Source of the DNA: Pseudomonas simiae
GTDB lineage: Bacteria; Pseudomonadota; Gammaproteobacteria; Pseudomonadales; Pseudomonadaceae
Assembly (NCBI RefSeq): GCF_900111895.1
Contig: NZ_FOKB01000001.1
Coordinates: 186,001-250,000 of the forward strand
Direction of reading: 5' to 3'
DNA: 64,000 nt
A model generated the notes under the pieces. It had not been told where the DNA came from, made no database searches, and saw only the letters and a program-made list of their open reading frames with translations. Shown here piece by piece: positions 27,515-37,302 of this stretch. The position numbers were made by a program, and so were the translations under genes. Positions within the stretch are counted from its first letter, which is position 1. The number at the start of each line of letters is the position of its first letter.

Positions 27515-28198
27515 TTAATGGCCCATTAGCCAGTGCTGGTGTGGGCCGGGTAATGTCCAGATACCGAAGAGCATGACCAGCAAACCACCCGCCATCCGCA
27601 CGCTGCGCTTTCGCAATAACGCCGTCACCCGTTCAGCGGCCAACCCCGTCGCCAGCAAGACCGGCCAGGTGCCCAGGCCAAATGCGAGCATCAGCAGCCC
27701 GCTGTCCCAGGCATTGCCTTGGCTCGCCGCCCACAGCAGGGTGCTGTAGACCAACCCACACGGCAACCAACCCCACAGCGCGCCCAACAGCAATGCGCGC
27801 GGCACGCTGGACACGGGCAGCAAACGGTTGGCGACGGGCTGTATGTAGCGCCACAGGCCGCGTCCGAGGCTTTCGATACGGGTGAGGCCACTCCACCAGC
27901 CGGCCAGGTACAAGCCCATGCAGATCAACAACAACCCGGCCAGTACACGCATGAACAGGGCGGCCGGGCTGTTGGCGACTGCCCAACCCGCCAGGCCGAT
28001 CAACACCCCGGCCGCGGCATAGCTGAAGATGCGCCCCAGATTGTAGGCCAGCAGCAGTTGAAACCTGCGACCGCGCTGTTCCTTGGGGATCGCCAGGGTC
28101 AGCGCACCCATCAGCCCGCCGCACATGCCCAGGCAATGGCCGCCGCCCAGCAGGCCGAGGATCAGTGCGGAGACCAGCAGGGGCGCCAGTTCAAGCAT
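27515..28198 (-). CDS. Sulfite exporter TauE/SafE-like membrane protein of the cbb3 assembly cluster
   Basis: A 227-residue inner-membrane protein with six or seven helices, of the COG2836/DsbD-like type. Cysteines in hydrophobic context stand out: GGGHCLGMCGG near residue 20 and WLPCGLVYS near 145, which could bind copper or carry thiol redox. It overlaps ccoS by eight bases and is the last gene of the ccoGHIS assembly operon. Homologues are found after ccoS in many pseudomonads. A role in copper or thiol handling for oxidase assembly is inference. Confidence 0.8.
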   Translation of the reverse strand: MLELAPLLVSALILGLLGGGHCLGMCGGLMGALTLAIPKEQRGRRFQLLLAYNLGRIFSYAAAGVLIGLAGWAVANSPAALFMRVLAGLLLICMGLYLAGWWSGLTRIESLGRGLWRYIQPVANRLLPVSSVPRALLLGALWGWLPCGLVYSTLLWAASQGNAWDSGLLMLAFGLGTWPVLLATGLAAERVTALLRKRSVRMAGGLLVMLFGIWTLPGPHQHWLMGH

Positions 28199-28403
28199 GG
28201 GGCGGGTCTTTAGGCGGTTGCTCGGGGTGGTTGGCTTCTTCGACGCCGGCCAGGTGGTTCGGGTCCTGATCGTCGAACAGCACGCTATGGGCGGGGCCGT
28301 CGAGGTCGTCGTACTGGCCGCTGTCCACCGCCCAGAAGAAGATGTAGATGGCCACGCCCACTAACAGCAGCGCCGCCGGAATCATCACGTATAAAGCTGG
28401 CAT
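28191..28403 (-). CDS. ccoS: Cbb3 oxidase assembly protein CcoS
   Basis: A 70-residue protein with one N-terminal membrane helix (ALYVMIPAALLLVGVAIYIF) followed by FWAVDSGQYDDLDGPAHSVL, the family signature. CcoS is needed for cofactor insertion into the cbb3 oxidase. The ATG at 28403 has GGAG five bases upstream; a GTG six bases earlier overlaps that site and is less likely. Confidence 0.93.
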   Translation of the reverse strand: MPALYVMIPAALLLVGVAIYIFFWAVDSGQYDDLDGPAHSVLFDDQDPNHLAGVEEANHPEQPPKDPPHA

Positions 28404-28425
28404 CTGCACTCCATGTCCCTGCGGC

Positions 28426-30876
28426 TCACACCGGCAGCGGGCGGGTTACTGAGGGGGCTCGGGTCGCCGGCGCGCTCGGCAGGCGAGTCAGGCGCAGGGC
28501 GTTGAGCACCACGGTCAACGAACTGAGGGACATGCCCACGGCCGCCCAGATCGGGGTGATCCAACCCAGGGCGGCAAACGGCAGCATAAGGCCATTGTAC
28601 AGCCCGGCCCACAGCAGGTTTTCAATGATCACCCTACGGGTGCGCCGCGCCAGGGTAAAGGCTTGTACCAAGGCGTCCAGGCGGTTGGACAGCAGCACGG
28701 CATCGGCGCTGGTCTTGGCCAGGTCGGTGGCCGTGCCCATTGCCACGCTGATGTCGGCGGCGGCAAGCACCGGTACATCGTTGACCCCATCGCCGAGCAT
28801 CAGCACCTTGCGGCCTTCCTTGTGCAGTTGTTGCAGGACTTGCAGCTTGTCATCGGGGCGCAGGCCGCCGTGGGCCTCATCGATACCCAGCTCAGCAGCG
28901 ACACTGGCGACCATCGGCGAGCTGTCTCCGGACAACAACAGTGTGCGCCAGCCGCGCGCCTTGCACGCGGCCAGCAATGCAGGGGCGTCGCTGCGCAGGC
29001 GGTCGTCGAGCACGAACCAGGCCAGGGCGCCTTCGCGGTCGCCCAGCAGTAGCCACTGGCCCGACACTTGCGGTTCGGCAGGAATCGGGCAACCACTGAG
29101 TTCACACACAAAACCGGGTTGGCCAATGCGCAATACGCGCTCGCCGACGCGCCCTTCCAGGCCCAGCCCTGGCGAACTGATGACCTCATCAGCGGCCAGT
29201 GGCGCTCGCCCAAAGGCGCGGGCAATCGGGTGTTCGGAACGGTTTTCCAGGGCGGCGGCGAGGCTCAGGCACAGGTCGGTGCTCAGGGGGCCGAGGGGCC
29301 GGATGGCCCTTAATGCCAGGCGCCCTTCGGTCAGGGTGCCGGTCTTGTCGAAAATCACCGTGTCGATCTGGTTCAACCCTTCCAGCACATGGCCTCGGGT
29401 CAACAGCAGGCCGAGTTTGTGCAAGGTGCCGGTGGCGGCGGTGAGGGCGGTGGGGGTGGCCAGGGACAGTGCGCAAGGGCAGGTCGCCACCAGCATTGCC
29501 AGCACAATCCAGAACGCCCGCGACGCGTCCAGCTCCCACCACAGCAGGCCGATCAGCGCGGCGGCCATCAGCGAACACAACAGGAACCACTGCGCGGCGC
29601 GGTCGGCGATTTGCGCCAGGCGCGGTTTCTCCGCCTGGGCCCGTTCCAGCAGGCGCACGATGGCGGACAGGCGGGTGTCGTGGCCCAAGGCGCGCACTTC
29701 GACGGTCAGCGCGCCTTCGACATTGAGCGTGCCTGCCGTGACCGCGTCGCCAGCCTGGCGGGGTTGCGGCAGGTACTCGCCGGTTAGTAGGGATTCATCA
29801 ATGCTCGATTGGCCTTCCAGAATCACGCCATCCGCTGGCAGCACGGCGCCCGGATGCACCAACACACGATCGCCCAGCGCCAGTTCGGGCAGCAAGATGC
29901 GTTCGCTCTGGCCGTCGGCCTTGAGCCGCAGGCACGACGCGGGCAGCAAGTTGACCAACTGCGCGGTGGCCGCGGCCGTGCGTTCACGGGCGCGGCGCTC
30001 AAGGTAGCGACCGGCCAGCAGAAACAGCGCGAACATGCCCACCGCGTCGAAGTACAACTCACCCACGCCGGTGATCGCGGTCCAGATCCCCGCCAAATAA
30101 GCACCGCCGATGGCCAGTGACACCGAAACGTCCATGGTCAGGTGGCGGGTGCGCAAGTCGCGCATAGCCCCCTTGAAAAACGGTGCGCAGCTGTAGAACA
30201 CGATGGGTGTTGTAAGAAACATCGCCACCCAGCGCAGGATCACGTGCAGCTCCGGGCTGAGGTCTATATTGAATTCCGGCCAGGTGGCCATGGTTGCCAT
30301 CATCGCCTGGAACCACAGCAGACCCGCCACGCCCAATTGGCGCAAGGCCAGGCGGTTTTCGCTGGCCAGTTGCTCGGCGGCGCGGTCCGGCTGATAGGGG
30401 TGGGCAGCGTAGCCGATATGGCGCAATTCGCTGAGCAGCTGGCTCAGCGGCAGTTGCCCGTCGGCCCAGCGCACCTGCAGTCGATGGTTGGACAGGTTCA
30501 ACCGCGCCTCGGCCACAGCGGGCAGGCTGCGCAGGTGTTTTTCGATCAGCCAGCCGCAGGCCGCGCAGCTGATGCCTTCCATCAACAAGGTGGCTTCGGC
30601 CAGTTCGCCTTCGTGGCGCACGAAAGGTTTTTGCACATCGGCGCGGTCATACAGCGCCAGCTCGTCCACCAGTTGCACCGGCAATGCCTCAGGGTTGGCC
30701 GAGGCTTCGCTACGGTGCTGGTAGTAGCTTTCCAGGCCGCCGGCGACAATCGCTTCGGCCACTGCCTGGCAGCCGGGGCAGCAGAGTTCGCGGCGTTCGC
30801 CGAGGATCACTGCGGTGAAGCGGCTGCCGGGCGGGACGGGCAGGGCGCAGTGGTAGCAGGGGATCGGGCTGGTCAT
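28426..30876 (-). CDS. ccoI: Copper-translocating P-type ATPase CcoI
   Basis: An 816-residue P1B-ATPase that delivers copper for the oxidase. An N-terminal cysteine cluster (CYHC, CCPGC) is followed by a heavy-metal-associated domain with GISCAACGW near residue 95. The transmembrane copper motif is CPC in ATCPCALSLATP. The phosphorylation site is DKTGTLTEG and the hinge motif is MLGDGVNDVPVLAAADISVA. The N-terminal cysteine-rich segment is usual for the CcoI/FixI branch. It lies between ccoH and ccoS, all on one strand. Confidence 0.95.
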   Translation of the reverse strand: MTSPIPCYHCALPVPPGSRFTAVILGERRELCCPGCQAVAEAIVAGGLESYYQHRSEASANPEALPVQLVDELALYDRADVQKPFVRHEGELAEATLLMEGISCAACGWLIEKHLRSLPAVAEARLNLSNHRLQVRWADGQLPLSQLLSELRHIGYAAHPYQPDRAAEQLASENRLALRQLGVAGLLWFQAMMATMATWPEFNIDLSPELHVILRWVAMFLTTPIVFYSCAPFFKGAMRDLRTRHLTMDVSVSLAIGGAYLAGIWTAITGVGELYFDAVGMFALFLLAGRYLERRARERTAAATAQLVNLLPASCLRLKADGQSERILLPELALGDRVLVHPGAVLPADGVILEGQSSIDESLLTGEYLPQPRQAGDAVTAGTLNVEGALTVEVRALGHDTRLSAIVRLLERAQAEKPRLAQIADRAAQWFLLCSLMAAALIGLLWWELDASRAFWIVLAMLVATCPCALSLATPTALTAATGTLHKLGLLLTRGHVLEGLNQIDTVIFDKTGTLTEGRLALRAIRPLGPLSTDLCLSLAAALENRSEHPIARAFGRAPLAADEVISSPGLGLEGRVGERVLRIGQPGFVCELSGCPIPAEPQVSGQWLLLGDREGALAWFVLDDRLRSDAPALLAACKARGWRTLLLSGDSSPMVASVAAELGIDEAHGGLRPDDKLQVLQQLHKEGRKVLMLGDGVNDVPVLAAADISVAMGTATDLAKTSADAVLLSNRLDALVQAFTLARRTRRVIIENLLWAGLYNGLMLPFAALGWITPIWAAVGMSLSSLTVVLNALRLTRLPSAPATRAPSVTRPLPV

Positions 30877-30902
30877 GGTTATGGATCTTAGTCGGCTGTG
30901 AG

Positions 30903-30974
30903 GGCCTCATCGCGGGCAAGCCCGGCGCCCACAGGGGACCGCGATCCAATGTGGGAGCGGGCTTGCCCGCGATG
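30903..30974. repeat. REPIN between ccoH and ccoI
   Basis: Inverted REP arms: GGCCTCATCGCGGGCAAGCC at 30903-30922, and GTGGGAGCGGGCTTGCCCGC from 30951 to 30970 plus GATG. It lies within the assembly operon, between ccoH and ccoI, where it may affect transcript stability. Confidence 0.85.
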
Positions 30975-30991
30975 CGCGAAGCGCAGGTTCG

Positions 30992-31531
30992 TTACTTCTT
31001 CAGGTCTTCGGCACCCTGCAACGGTTCATCGCCCAACAGCAAGTCCTTGTCGTGGCTGACCTGTTCTTCTTCGAACATGCGCCAGGTGCGGTCGCCTTCC
31101 ACGCCGAGCAACTCGACGAAGCGACGGCCTTCGACCTTGTCGGTGACTTGGCCGATGTAGCGGCCAGGCTCGCTGGCGCTGCGGGCCAGGTTGATCTTGC
31201 GATCCTTCTCCGGCTGGGTCGGAGAAATCAGGTTCAATTCCAGGGTAGTCGGGTTGCTGTTGCCGGTGAGGTTCACCTCGACTTCACCGGTCAGCTCATC
31301 CAGGTGCACCTTGGCGCGCAGTTGCAGGGTCTGGGCCAGCAGTTCGCGGTCCAGGGAGCGGTTGATGCCTTTGCCGGCCTCGTAGTAGTTGTCGTTGACC
31401 AGGTTGTCCGGGTTATTCACTGCGATAGTCACCATGGACAGGGTCAGCGTCACCGAGCAGGCCAGGATGGCAATGATGATCCAGGGCCAGAGGTGCTTGT
31501 ACCAGGGGCTTGCGGCAGTTGCTACGGACAT
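30992..31531 (-). CDS. ccoH: Cbb3 oxidase assembly protein CcoH
   Basis: A 179-residue FixH-family protein with one membrane helix (PWIIIAILACSVTLTLSMVT, about 18-40) and a periplasmic domain containing NNPDNLVNDNYYEAGKGINR, a family signature. CcoH stays with the oxidase and is needed for its assembly and stability. The ATG at 31531 gives MSVATAASPWYKHLWP; a longer reading would run into ccoG. Confidence 0.94.
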   Translation of the reverse strand: MSVATAASPWYKHLWPWIIIAILACSVTLTLSMVTIAVNNPDNLVNDNYYEAGKGINRSLDRELLAQTLQLRAKVHLDELTGEVEVNLTGNSNPTTLELNLISPTQPEKDRKINLARSASEPGRYIGQVTDKVEGRRFVELLGVEGDRTWRMFEEEQVSHDKDLLLGDEPLQGAEDLKK

Positions 31532-31547
31532 TGTTCGGTTCTCTTGA

Positions 31548-32975
31548 TTAACGAACTTGCGGGCCGATGAATCGGCTCTTGGCTTCAATGTGGACGCTGG
31601 CGTCATCGGCATCGGTGAGGATGAATTTCACCTCGTTGGTGCTCGACGGCAATTGTTCCGGCGCACTCGACAGCTCGACCGGCATGCTGACGATATCACC
31701 GGCAGCCACCTTGATTTCGCGGCGGCCTTGCAGCTTGAGGTCCGGCAGGCCGGCGGCGTCGAGCACGTAGGTGTGGTCGCGCTGATCCTTGTTCATGATC
31801 TTCAGGCTGTAGACGTTTTCGATGCGGCCTTCGGCGTTTTCGCGATACAGCACACGGTCCTTGCTCACGTCGAAACCCACCAAAGAGCGCATGAAGAACG
31901 CCGCCACCAACAGGCTGATCATCGCCAGCAGCACCAGCGCATAACCGATCAGGCGCGGGCGCAGCTTGTGGGTTTTTTGCCCCGACAGGTTGTGTTCGGT
32001 GGTGTAGCTGATCAGGCCGCGCGGGTACTCCATCTTATCCATGATGTTGTCGCAGGCGTCGATACACGCGGCGCAGCCGATGCACTCGATCTGCAGCCCG
32101 TCGCGAATGTCGATGCCGGTGGGGCACACCTGCACGCACATCGTGCAATCGATGCAATCGCCGAGGCCCTGGGCCTTGTAGTCGACGCCTTTTTTGCGCG
32201 GGCCACGCAGTTCGCCACGGCGTGGATCGTAGGAAACGATCAGGGTGTCCTTGTCGAACATCACGCTCTGGAAGCGTGCATACGGGCACATGTAGATGCA
32301 CACCTGTTCGCGCAGCCAGCCGGCGTTGCCATAGGTGGCGAGGGTGAAGAACCCCACCCAGAAATACGACCAGCCATCGGCCTGGCCGGTAAAGAAGTCG
32401 AACACCAGTTCGCGGATCGGCGAGAAATAGCCGACAAAGGTCATGCCGGTGACAAAACCGATCAGCAGCCACAGCGTGTGTTTGCTGAACTTGCGCAGGA
32501 ATTTGTTGGCACCCATCGGTGCTTTATCGAGCTTGATGCGCTGGTTGCGGTCGCCTTCGGTGACCTTTTCACACCACATGAAGATCCACGTCCACACGCT
32601 TTGCGGACAGGTGTAGCCGCACCACACACGACCGGCATACACCGTGATAAAGAACAGGCCAAACGCCGCGACGATAAGAATGCCCGAGAGCAGGATGAAG
32701 TCCTGGGGCCAGAAGGTCGCGCCAAAAATAAAGAACTTACGCTCCGGCAGGTTCCACCACACGGCCTGGTGGCCACCCCAGTTCAGCCACACGGTGCCGA
32801 AGTAGAGCAGGAAAAGACCGGCACCACCGAGCATGCGCAGATTGCGGAACAGGCCGGTGAAGGCACGGGTGTAGATTTTCTCTCGCGAGGCGTAGAGGTC
32901 GACGGTTTTACTGTCGGAACCGTTTGTGTGTTTGGCAGGCGGGGTAACGTCATGTACCGGTATCTGGTTGCTCAT
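31548..32975 (-). CDS. ccoG: Cbb3 oxidase accessory protein CcoG (FixG family)
   Basis: A 475-residue membrane iron-sulfur protein, thought to reduce copper for oxidase assembly. It has several membrane helices, the NapH/RdxA-type cysteine sets CGYTCPQSVW and CIYMCPYARFQ, and a double ferredoxin segment (CIDCTMCVQVCPTG, CIGCAACIDACDNIMD). The C-terminal 110 residues are an Ig-like domain. The ATG at 32975 has GGGA seven bases upstream; another ATG lies three bases earlier. First gene of ccoGHIS. A toxin-antitoxin pair separates it from ccoP1. Confidence 0.95.
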   Translation of the reverse strand: MSNQIPVHDVTPPAKHTNGSDSKTVDLYASREKIYTRAFTGLFRNLRMLGGAGLFLLYFGTVWLNWGGHQAVWWNLPERKFFIFGATFWPQDFILLSGILIVAAFGLFFITVYAGRVWCGYTCPQSVWTWIFMWCEKVTEGDRNQRIKLDKAPMGANKFLRKFSKHTLWLLIGFVTGMTFVGYFSPIRELVFDFFTGQADGWSYFWVGFFTLATYGNAGWLREQVCIYMCPYARFQSVMFDKDTLIVSYDPRRGELRGPRKKGVDYKAQGLGDCIDCTMCVQVCPTGIDIRDGLQIECIGCAACIDACDNIMDKMEYPRGLISYTTEHNLSGQKTHKLRPRLIGYALVLLAMISLLVAAFFMRSLVGFDVSKDRVLYRENAEGRIENVYSLKIMNKDQRDHTYVLDAAGLPDLKLQGRREIKVAAGDIVSMPVELSSAPEQLPSSTNEVKFILTDADDASVHIEAKSRFIGPQVR

Positions 32976-33128
32976 CATTGCATCCCACGGCGGTGGAGAT
33001 TTGCCTCGGCCAGTACGTGCCAACCGGGGTCAAATTAAGGGTGTTGCAGTGGCCTGATGATACGCCCCTGAGGGTATGCCAGGGGTGCGACCTTTGGTCG
33101 CGTTGGGGAAAATCAATTGATGGTGTAC

Positions 33129-33142
33129 GTGATCTGGATCAA
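33129..33142 (-). promoter_or_regulatory. Anr-type box upstream of ccoG
   Basis: GTGAT-CTGG-ATCAA differs from the consensus TTGAT-N4-ATCAA at one outer base. It lies about 155 bases before the ccoG start. A second short palindrome, ATCAATTGAT, is at 33112-33121. I do not see a well-placed -10 element, so the exact promoter is unclear. Confidence 0.55.
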
Positions 33143-33182
33143 TTGACTTGGCAAGTATGGACGGTTTTTGCGGGTAAGGCGG

Positions 33183-33593
33183 TCATTCGTCCCATGGGTT
33201 AATCAGTGAAACGCCGCTGGATTTGAAATCACTGACATTGCGCGTAACGACGGTTAACCCATGTACCAGAGCAGTAGCGGCGATCAGTGCATCGCTTTCA
33301 TTGGCCCGGTCAGGAACATGCAGATGTGCACAGCGCAGTGCAACCGCAGCATCCACCGACAGAATCCTGGCATCAAAAGCGGGCATTACATGGCGCTTGA
33401 GCCAGGTTCTCAGCACCTTCCCTTGTGCCGGGTTTCGGCGCTCAACACGCAAGACCCCGGTTTCCAATTCTTTCAGCGTAATCGCTGAAATAAACATGCG
33501 TGGAGCGATCACACTTTTGGCCCAGGCGACCACCTTTGCATCGGCGTGGGGTTTACGCAGTTCGGAGATAACGTTGGTGTCGAGCAGATACAT
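33183..33593 (-). CDS. VapC-type PIN-domain toxin
   Basis: A 136-residue PIN ribonuclease of the FitB/VapC type. The acidic residues expected at the active site are visible: Asp5 in MYLLDTNVISELRKP, Glu in ITLKELETG, Asp in ANESDALIAATA, and VVTRNVSDF near the C terminus. Such toxins cut RNA when not neutralised. The start overlaps the antitoxin stop (TGATG), the usual coupling for these pairs. It lies inside the cbb3 gene cluster, which is unusual. Confidence 0.9.
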   Translation of the reverse strand: MYLLDTNVISELRKPHADAKVVAWAKSVIAPRMFISAITLKELETGVLRVERRNPAQGKVLRTWLKRHVMPAFDARILSVDAAVALRCAHLHVPDRANESDALIAATALVHGLTVVTRNVSDFKSSGVSLINPWDE

Positions 33594-33847
33594 CAAGAGA
33601 GGTCCACGGGTCGATGAGTGATCACGGCACGTTCGGTTTCGAAGTCGATATCGGCCGCTTCCGGCATCACTAGCAGATCAACGATATCGGCATTGAGCCC
33701 TGTCAGTTTCTGGTAGTCCTCAATACTTAGCAGTACATGGGCAGGCTTGCCGCGATCGGTGATAAAAACCGGCCCCTGGCGGGCGGCTTTTTTGGCACCA
33801 CTTGTGTCTTGGTTGAATTCGCGGCTGGAAATGGTTGTGATGGTCAT
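33593..33847 (-). CDS. Phd/YefM-family antitoxin
   Basis: An 84-residue protein. The N terminus (MTITTISSREFNQDTSGAKK) is the Phd/YefM DNA-binding fold, with ARQGPVFITDRGKPAHVLLS typical of the family. The acidic C terminus (EAADIDFETERAVITHRPVD) should wrap the toxin. The ATG at 33847 has GGAGGGGG upstream. Such antitoxins also repress their own promoter. Confidence 0.92.
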   Translation of the reverse strand: MTITTISSREFNQDTSGAKKAARQGPVFITDRGKPAHVLLSIEDYQKLTGLNADIVDLLVMPEAADIDFETERAVITHRPVDLS

Positions 33848-33966
33848 GAGGTGGCCCCCTCCGTCAGACTTCATGTAGTTACGTTACTACTTGGAAGTCG
33901 ACGGCGGCAAGTCGGAGGCTACAAACGGTCATGTGCTCCAATTTGAACAGCTTCTGGGAGCCAGAA

Positions 33967-34013
33967 AGACCAAAGCCCCGCCAGCTTGCGCTGCACGGGG
34001 CTCTGGTCTTTTC
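33967..34013 (-). terminator. Terminator after ccoP1
   Basis: On the minus strand, AGACCAGAGCCCCG pairs with CGGGGCTTTGGTCT around a short loop, with a short T run following. It ends the ccoN1O1Q1P1 operon ahead of the toxin-antitoxin genes. Confidence 0.75.
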
Positions 34014-34019
34014 GAGTGG

Positions 34020-34997
34020 TTACTGCTCTTCAGCCTTCTTATCCCCATGGGACAAGCTGTACACATACGCTGCCAGCAAGTGCACTTTGTCGTTGCCTTG
34101 CAGTTGCTCCTGAGCAGGCATCTGGCCCTGGCGGCCCCAGCGGATGGTCTGTTGCAGTTGAGCAAAGCTCGAACCGTAGATGAACGCGCCCGGATGGGTC
34201 AGGTCGGGCGCGCCCATGGCAGGGGTGCCTTTGCCGGCAGGACCGTGGCAGGCCACGCAGTTGGCGGCGAAGAGTTTCTCGCCGTTGGCCACATCGGCTT
34301 TCACGCCTTCGGGCAGCTTGCGGCCGTCAAGGTTGGTGACGACGAACGCCGCCACATCACTGACGCCTTGCTCCTTGAGGATATCCAGCCAGGCCGGCAT
34401 CACCGCATGGCGGCCTTTCATGATGGTTTCCTTGATGGTGGCCGGCTCGCCACCCCAGCGCCAGTCGGCATCGGTCAGGTTGGGGAAGCCATAGGCACCC
34501 TTGGCGTCGGAACCGTGGCACACCGAGCAGTTGGAGGCGAACAGGCGGCCGCCCATCTTCAAGGCTTGTGGGTCCTTGGCGACTTCTTCAATCGGCATCG
34601 ACGCGAATTTGGCGAAGATCGGGCCGAACTTGGCGTCCGACTTGGCCATTTCCTTTTCCCATTCGTGCACGCCGGTCCAGCCGGTCTGGCCGTTGGCGAA
34701 GGGGGTTTGCTTGTCGTTGTCGAGGTAGCTGTAGCCCGGCAGCAGGCCCTTCCAGTTACCCAGGCCGGGGTACAGCGCCAGGTAGCCGAGGGCGAAGATG
34801 ATGGTGCCGACGAACAGCATGAACCACCACTTGGGCAGGGGGTTGTCGTACTCCTCGATGCCGTCGAACGAGTGGCCGACGGTCTCGTCGGTTTGCTCGG
34901 CGCGCTGGCCCTTGCGGGTCGACAGCAGCAGCCAGGTCAGGGCGAAGATGGTACCCAGGCTGAGGACTGTGACGTACAGACTCCAGAACGTAGTCAT
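34020..34997 (-). CDS. ccoP1: Cbb3 oxidase subunit CcoP, first operon
   Basis: A 325-residue membrane-anchored dihaem cytochrome c that passes electrons to CcoN. Two N-terminal helices (about 5-25 and 57-77) are followed by two CxxCH haem sites, CSVCH and CVACH. Compared with the copy at 37587, it has an extra segment after GLLPGY (about ten residues, [11 protein letters not shown] region). It overlaps ccoQ1 by four bases (ATGA). Confidence 0.96.
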   Translation of the reverse strand: MTTFWSLYVTVLSLGTIFALTWLLLSTRKGQRAEQTDETVGHSFDGIEEYDNPLPKWWFMLFVGTIIFALGYLALYPGLGNWKGLLPGYSYLDNDKQTPFANGQTGWTGVHEWEKEMAKSDAKFGPIFAKFASMPIEEVAKDPQALKMGGRLFASNCSVCHGSDAKGAYGFPNLTDADWRWGGEPATIKETIMKGRHAVMPAWLDILKEQGVSDVAAFVVTNLDGRKLPEGVKADVANGEKLFAANCVACHGPAGKGTPAMGAPDLTHPGAFIYGSSFAQLQQTIRWGRQGQMPAQEQLQGNDKVHLLAAYVYSLSHGDKKAEEQ

Positions 34998-35179
34998 TCT
35001 TTGTTACTCCTAGAAGCTTGCTCGACGTGCTTGATGGCTTCGGGATCATCCGCAAAGGGCAGCAAGGTCGCGTCTTCAAACTCCGACTTGCGCTTGGGGC
35101 TGAACACCCACAACGCCAGGCCGATAAAGGCCACCATCACCACAACGGTGCCCAGGCCACGAATCATCCCGATATCCAT
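34994..35179 (-). CDS. ccoQ1: Cbb3 oxidase subunit CcoQ, first operon
   Basis: A 61-residue single-helix protein ([20 protein letters not shown]) with a charged cytoplasmic tail. CcoQ stabilises the complex and binds no haem. It lies between ccoO1 and ccoP1 with a six-base gap and a four-base overlap, as in other cbb3 operons. Confidence 0.93.
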   Translation of the reverse strand: MDIGMIRGLGTVVVMVAFIGLALWVFSPKRKSEFEDATLLPFADDPEAIKHVEQASRSNKE

Positions 35180-35185
35180 GAAGAA

Positions 35186-35794
35186 TCACCGTTTGCTTTT
35201 GATGATGGTGCCCAGGCCTTGCAGGTAGGCCACCAGTGCGTCCATTTCGGTCTTGCCCTTTACGGCTGCGGCTGCACCGGCGATGTCTTCGTCGGTGTAG
35301 GGCACGCCCAGGGTGCGCAAGACTTCCATCTTCTTCGCGGTGTCCTTGCCGTCGAGCTTGTTTTCCACGAGGAACGGGTACGCCGGCATTTTCGATTCAG
35401 GCACCACGTTGCGCGGGTTGTACAAGTGCGCGCGCTGCCAGTCATCGGAGTAACGCCCGCCGACACGGGCCAGGTCCGGGCCGGTGCGCTTGGAACCCCA
35501 CAGGAACGGGTGGTCCCACACGCTTTCGCCGGCAACCGAGTAGTGGCCGTAGCGTTCGGTTTCGGCGCGGAACGGGCGGATCATCTGCGAGTGGCAGCCG
35601 ACACACCCGTTGGCGATGTAGACGTCGCGGCCTTCCAGTTCAAGGGCGGTGCGCGGCTTCATGCCTTCGACCGGCTTGTTGGTCACATCCTGGAAGAACA
35701 GCGGAACGATCTGGGTCAGGCCGCCGATACTCACGGCGATGACCATGAAGAAGGCCAGCAGGCCGATATTCTTCTCGACTACTTCATGCTTCAT
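35186..35794 (-). CDS. ccoO1: Cbb3 oxidase subunit CcoO, first operon
   Basis: A 202-residue membrane-anchored monohaem cytochrome c. One N-terminal helix (about 8-30) is followed by a periplasmic haem domain with [20 protein letters not shown] near residue 60-80 and a distal ligand region ([10 protein letters not shown]). The start overlaps the ccoN1 stop by one base (TGATG). Confidence 0.96.
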   Translation of the reverse strand: MKHEVVEKNIGLLAFFMVIAVSIGGLTQIVPLFFQDVTNKPVEGMKPRTALELEGRDVYIANGCVGCHSQMIRPFRAETERYGHYSVAGESVWDHPFLWGSKRTGPDLARVGGRYSDDWQRAHLYNPRNVVPESKMPAYPFLVENKLDGKDTAKKMEVLRTLGVPYTDEDIAGAAAAVKGKTEMDALVAYLQGLGTIIKSKR

Positions 35795-37236
35795 CAGTGA
35801 GCTCCCACAACGGCGATCTTGGCGGCGGCTTCGGCTTCTGCCGGGTCGGAGGCACGCACGGTGCGCCAGACGTTGTAGGCCATGAACAGCATGCCGGCGG
35901 CAAAGAACGCACCGCCCAGGGCGCGGACGATGTAGCCCGGGTGGCTGGCTTGCAGCGCTTCGACGAAGGAGTAGGTGAGGGTGCCGTCATCGTTGATCGC
36001 ACGCCACATCAGGCCTTGGGTGATCCCGTTGACCCACATCGAGGCGATATAGAGCACGGTGCCGATGGTGGCCAGCCAGAAGTGGGTGTTGATCAGCGCG
36101 ACGCTGTGCATCTGCACGCGGCCGAACAGTCTGGGGATCATGTGGTAGATCGCACCGATGGAGATCATCGCCACCCAGCCGAGAGCGCCGGCGTGTACGT
36201 GGCCGATGGTCCAGTCGGTGTAGTGGGACAGTGAGTTGACGGTCTTGATCGCCATCATCGGCCCTTCGAAGGTCGACATGCCGTAGAAGGCCAGCGATAC
36301 CACGAGGAAGCGCAGGATCGGGTCGGTGCGCAATTTATGCCACGCGCCCGACAGGGTCATCATGCCGTTGATCATGCCGCCCCAGCTCGGGGCCAGCAGG
36401 ATGATCGACATCGCCATGCCTAGCGACTGCGCCCAATCCGGCAGCGCGGTGTAGTGCAAGTGGTGCGGACCGGCCCAGATGTACAGGGTGATCAGCGCCC
36501 AGAAGTGCACGATGGACAAGCGATACGAGTAAATAGGACGTTCGGCCTGTTTCGGCACGAAGTAGTACATCATCCCCAGGAAACCGGTGGTGAGGAAGAA
36601 ACCTACGGCGTTGTGGCCGTACCACCACTGGATCATCGCATCCGTGGCCCCGGCGTAGGCCGAGTAGGACTTGAACAGGCTGACCGGCAACGACGCGTGG
36701 TTGACGATGTGCAGCATCGCCGTCACCAGGATGAACGCGCCGTAGAACCAGTTGCCCACATAAATGTGCTTGGTCTTGCGCTTGACGATGGTGCCGAAGA
36801 ACACCACGGCATAGGTCACCCACACGATGGCGAGCAAAATGGCGATGGGCCATTCCAGCTCGGCGTATTCCTTGGTGGTGGTGTACCCCAGCGGCAGGGT
36901 GACGATGGCGCCGACGATGACCGCTTGCCAACCCCAGAAGGTGAAGGCCGCGAGGCTGTCGGAGATCAGTCGCGTCTGGCAGGTTCGCTGCACGACATAG
37001 TAGGAGGTGGCAAACAATGCACATCCGCCGAAGGCGAAGATCACCAGGTTGGTGTGCAGCGGGCGCAGGCGGCCAAAGGTTGTCCATGGCAAACCGAAAT
37101 TCAATTCCGGCCAAACCAGTTGCGAGGCGATGAACACCCCGAGCCCCATGCCAAGGATCCCCCAGACCACCGTCATGATGGCGAACTGGCGGACTACCTT
37201 ATAGTTATAAGCAGTCGGACTGATTGCTGTGCTCAT
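35794..37236 (-). CDS. ccoN1: Cbb3 oxidase catalytic subunit CcoN, first operon
   Basis: A 480-residue haem-copper oxidase subunit I with about 12 membrane helices. Haem and copper ligand regions are present: [16 protein letters not shown] near 65, [13 protein letters not shown] near 210, [13 protein letters not shown] near 260, and [10 protein letters not shown] near 350. It reduces oxygen at high affinity and pumps protons. The ATG at 37236 gives [20 protein letters not shown]; an upstream reading has no family match. First gene of a four-gene operon. Confidence 0.96.
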   Translation of the reverse strand: MSTAISPTAYNYKVVRQFAIMTVVWGILGMGLGVFIASQLVWPELNFGLPWTTFGRLRPLHTNLVIFAFGGCALFATSYYVVQRTCQTRLISDSLAAFTFWGWQAVIVGAIVTLPLGYTTTKEYAELEWPIAILLAIVWVTYAVVFFGTIVKRKTKHIYVGNWFYGAFILVTAMLHIVNHASLPVSLFKSYSAYAGATDAMIQWWYGHNAVGFFLTTGFLGMMYYFVPKQAERPIYSYRLSIVHFWALITLYIWAGPHHLHYTALPDWAQSLGMAMSIILLAPSWGGMINGMMTLSGAWHKLRTDPILRFLVVSLAFYGMSTFEGPMMAIKTVNSLSHYTDWTIGHVHAGALGWVAMISIGAIYHMIPRLFGRVQMHSVALINTHFWLATIGTVLYIASMWVNGITQGLMWRAINDDGTLTYSFVEALQASHPGYIVRALGGAFFAAGMLFMAYNVWRTVRASDPAEAEAAAKIAVVGAH

Positions 37237-37302
37237 TCTAAGGTTCCACGGTTTAGGTTTTTTTATAGGTAAAATCGGCCGCAAGTATGTAGAAAGCGAG
37301 GG

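Noticed and set aside
31557-33038. Plus-strand frame of about 490 codons opposite ccoG
   Set aside because: Its translation is rich in His, Gln and Val without motifs, and ccoG with all its cysteine clusters is clear on the minus strand.
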